32,961 nt of DNA from an uncultured Elusimicrobia bacterium (lineage in GTDB: Bacteria > Elusimicrobiota > Elusimicrobia > Elusimicrobiales > UBA9959). The stretch spans positions 1 to 32,961 of the forward strand of contig CAIXBR010000099.1 in the NCBI GenBank assembly GCA_903917735.1, read 5' to 3'. The notes under the pieces were generated by a model, which did no database searches, had not been told where the DNA came from, and saw only the letters and a list, made by a program, of their open reading frames with translations. Both the position numbers and the translations under genes were made by a program. This document shows, piece after piece, positions 31,293 to 32,961 of the stretch (positions are counted from its first letter, which is position 1; every line of letters starts with the position of its first letter).

Positions 31293-32961
31293 ATGAAAGT
31301 CAGGATTAGTTCGCTTTTTATCTTTTCGATATGCGCTTTCTGGCTGACCGCCGCCGTTTTCGCGGGGGCGCCGGCCAGAATAAGCTACCAGGGCACGCTC
31401 AGGAAATCCGACGCGGTGTATACCGGTTCCGTTCCTATGGAGTTCAGGATAACCGACAAAACCGGTTCCGCGGTCTACTGGACCAGCAACTCAACGGACG
31501 TCTATGTTTCCGCCGGCCTTTTCCGGTATACACTGGGCACCCCCAACGAAACACAGTTCCAAAACGTGGACTGGAAAAGCGTGACCCCCTACCTGGAGGT
31601 CATTATCGAGGGGAACGCGCTGCCCGGTGAGCCCCTGTACAGCTCACCTTACAGCCTGTATTCGGACAGCGCCGGCGGGGCTCGCGGAGATTTCAGCGTT
31701 CAGGACGGGAATATCGCTATTTCAACCACGGCAGGGAACAAAGGAATAATCTTCCAGGACAAGACGGTGCAGTATACGGCGGTACAGCCCGTCTGGTCCG
31801 TTTACGGCGCCAATCTGTACGTGCTGCCGGCCGGCGGCGCCGGAATAGGGACGAACAGCCCGGCGGCCAGGCTTGACGTGAAAGCGGGTGGTTCCGGGGC
31901 TTCCGACATGGCGCAGATCTGGCGTAATTCCGCCGACATCATTGTTTCCTCGGTGTCCGCTACCGGTGTGCTGAAAGCTGCCCGATTCGTAGGCGACGGT
32001 TCAGGGCTAACCGGGGTCAGCGCCGGGATAGCGGGAGTGGTTTCCGACAACGCGCAGTTCAGCGGGGACGGAGCGGGAACGGGAACAATGCTGACGCTTA
32101 AATCCTCAAGCGCGACGCTTCAGGGCAACAGTTTCAACGGCCCGGGCCAGCTGGTCCGGCTTGCCGGCAGCGGCTATCTGCCGGCCCTTGACGGTTCGGC
32201 CCTGACGAACATAACGGCGGGGCAGGCGGGCCTGGGGAACGTGACCAACGACGCGCAGCTGAAGGCCTCGGCGCTGGACACTGACGCTGCCCTTGCGGCT
32301 AATTCCGACGGCAAGGTGGCTTCGCAGAAGGCCGTAAAGACCTACGCCGACACTAAACTGCCGTCCTCGGCGCGCGGCGCGGTTAACGGGGTAGCCGCGC
32401 TGGACGCTTCGGCGCTGGTCCCAGCCGCGCAGATACCGCCGCTGAGTGCCTCAAAAATAACGTCAGGCAAATTCTACGACAGCATGATGAGCGTCAGCAC
32501 CGGCGCGTTCCCCGGAGGGTTCAACGGGGCAGGCCAGCTGGTGCAGATGACGGTCGGCAGCAAGCTGCCCGCTGTCGACGGGTCCCTGCTGACCGCTGTA
32601 ACCGCCAGCGCGATTGCCGCCGACGCCGTGGCTTCCGCGAATATAGTGAACGGCACCATCGTGACAGTGGACATTGGCGATTCCCAGATCACCGACGCCA
32701 AAATAGCCGGCATGTCCGCGTCGAAGCTCAGCGGCGCGCTGCCGGCGATGGACGGCTCCGCGCTGACCGGCCTGACCAAAAGCCAGGTGGGCCTTGGCAA
32801 TGTGACCAATGACGCGCAGTTGAAGGCTTCGGACCTGGACACGGACGGCGCCCTTGCGGCTAATTCCGACAGCAAGGTGGCTTCGCAGAAAGCCGTGAAG
32901 ACTTATGTCGCTGCCGGGCTGGGCGGCAAGGAGGCTGCTATAGCCGCCGGCGCTGCCGGGC
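31293..32961 (+). CDS. Exported fibre-like repeat protein (runs off right edge)
   Basis: The open frame continues to the window end (over 555 codons, no stop). It begins with a signal peptide (about 1-26), followed by a domain typical of bacterial fibre and tail proteins (ARISYQGTLRKSDAVYTGSV, then a W-containing beta segment and YSLYSDSA). From about residue 225 there are phage-tail-like repeats: FVGDGSGLTGV, LPALDGSALT, and twice the 39-residue unit GLGNVTNDAQLKAS...QKAVKTY (32229-32345 and 32790-32906). Such proteins are trimeric surface fibres, often with a C-terminal chaperone (not in view). GGGAGGGG stands four bases before the ATG; the gap to the TPR gene is 15 bases. Confidence 0.85.
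   Translation, partial: MKVRISSLFIFSICAFWLTAAVFAGAPARISYQGTLRKSDAVYTGSVPMEFRITDKTGSAVYWTSNSTDVYVSAGLFRYTLGTPNETQFQNVDWKSVTPYLEVIIEGNALPGEPLYSSPYSLYSDSAGGARGDFSVQDGNIAISTTAGNKGIIFQDKTVQYTAVQPVWSVYGANLYVLPAGGAGIGTNSPAARLDVKAGGSGASDMAQIWRNSADIIVSSVSATGVLKAARFVGDGSGLTGVSAGIAGVVSDNAQFSGDGAGTGTMLTLKSSSATLQGNSFNGPGQLVRLAGSGYLPALDGSALTNITAGQAGLGNVTNDAQLKASALDTDAALAANSDGKVASQKAVKTYADTKLPSSARGAVNGVAALDASALVPAAQIPPLSASKITSGKFYDSMMSVSTGAFPGGFNGAGQLVQMTVGSKLPAVDGSLLTAVTASAIAADAVASANIVNGTIVTVDIGDSQITDAKIAGMSASKLSGALPAMDGSALTGLTKSQVGLGNVTNDAQLKASDLDTDGALAANSDSKVASQKAVKTYVAAGLGGKEAAIAAGAAG
32229..32345 (+). repeat. Coding repeat unit 1 of the fibre-like gene
   Basis: A 117-base unit encoding GLGNVTNDAQLKAS through QKAVKTY. 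It recurs at 32790-32906 with mostly silent or conservative changes. Confidence 0.9.
32790..32906 (+). repeat. Coding repeat unit 2 of the fibre-like gene
   Basis: Second copy of the 117-base unit, in the same frame, 561 bases after the first. The segment LAANSD-x-KVASQKAVKTY is nearly identical in both copies. Confidence 0.9.

Noticed and set aside
1..32961. CRISPR array, tRNA or rRNA genes
   Set aside because: No regularly spaced direct repeats and no cloverleaf or rRNA-like conserved segments were seen on reading either strand.

Overview
The window is a GC-rich (by eye about 60%) piece of a didermic, heterotrophic bacterium. No rRNA, tRNA or other phylogenetic marker is present, so placement rests on gene style. 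The PorV/PorQ-like barrel protein fused to TPRs, the exported protein with a FlgD/sorting-type C-terminal domain, the long fibre-like protein with phage-tail-type repeats, the TMTC-like TPR membrane protein and the many CheY-type regulators fit Elusimicrobiota or a related diderm lineage. This is inference. There are no phage modules and no CRISPR array. The only mobile element is the end of an IS3-type transposase gene at the left edge.

Positions 1-7.8 kb are the accessory part. Exported enzymes lie on the minus strand: an alpha/beta hydrolase cut short by the IS, a trypsin-like protease, the C-terminal stub of a subtilase, a PAF-acetylhydrolase-like lipase, a carboxylesterase and an FGE/SUMF1-fold protein. 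Two tandem paralogous DNA-binding regulators face the other way. A control module with fixed internal spacing lies upstream of the hydrolase (951-1080) and between the FGE-like gene and regulator 1 (5721-5851). Its regulator half recurs before regulator 2 (6842-6896). I read this as a small regulon in which the paired regulators bind a TTAAGCC/GGCTTAA inverted repeat and control themselves and at least part of the exoenzyme set. This is the best candidate for an undescribed system.

Positions 7.8-24.4 kb are mostly housekeeping or metabolic: a strikingly gammaproteobacterial-type inosine/guanosine kinase (minus), a YgaP-like rhodanese, an M61-like metallopeptidase, a nitroreductase, an FKBP, a conserved membrane protein, YceH, a DUF2225 protein, and a compact group of alanine aminotransferase, B12-binding radical SAM protein, Nramp transporter and an unknown protein. 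A TMTC-like TPR membrane protein, a lone CheY-like receiver, an unknown protein and a NfeD/ClpP-class membrane protease follow. A 379-bp gene-free stretch at 24.4-24.76 kb holds a strongly structured element with a perfect 21-bp outer stem and two inner hairpins.

Positions 24.76-27.28 kb form an overlapping winged-helix regulator, histidine kinase and receiver operon whose first receiver is degenerate. Positions 27.4-32.96 kb form a cell-surface operon: exported protein with sorting-like tail, PorV-like barrel with TPR, TPR protein, and a fibre-like repeat protein running off the right edge.

A second theme is transcript architecture. At least eight genes have a -10-like hexamer ending only 6 or 7 bases before the ATG and no Shine-Dalgarno, as expected for leaderless mRNAs. 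Other genes have ordinary AGGAGG-type sites.
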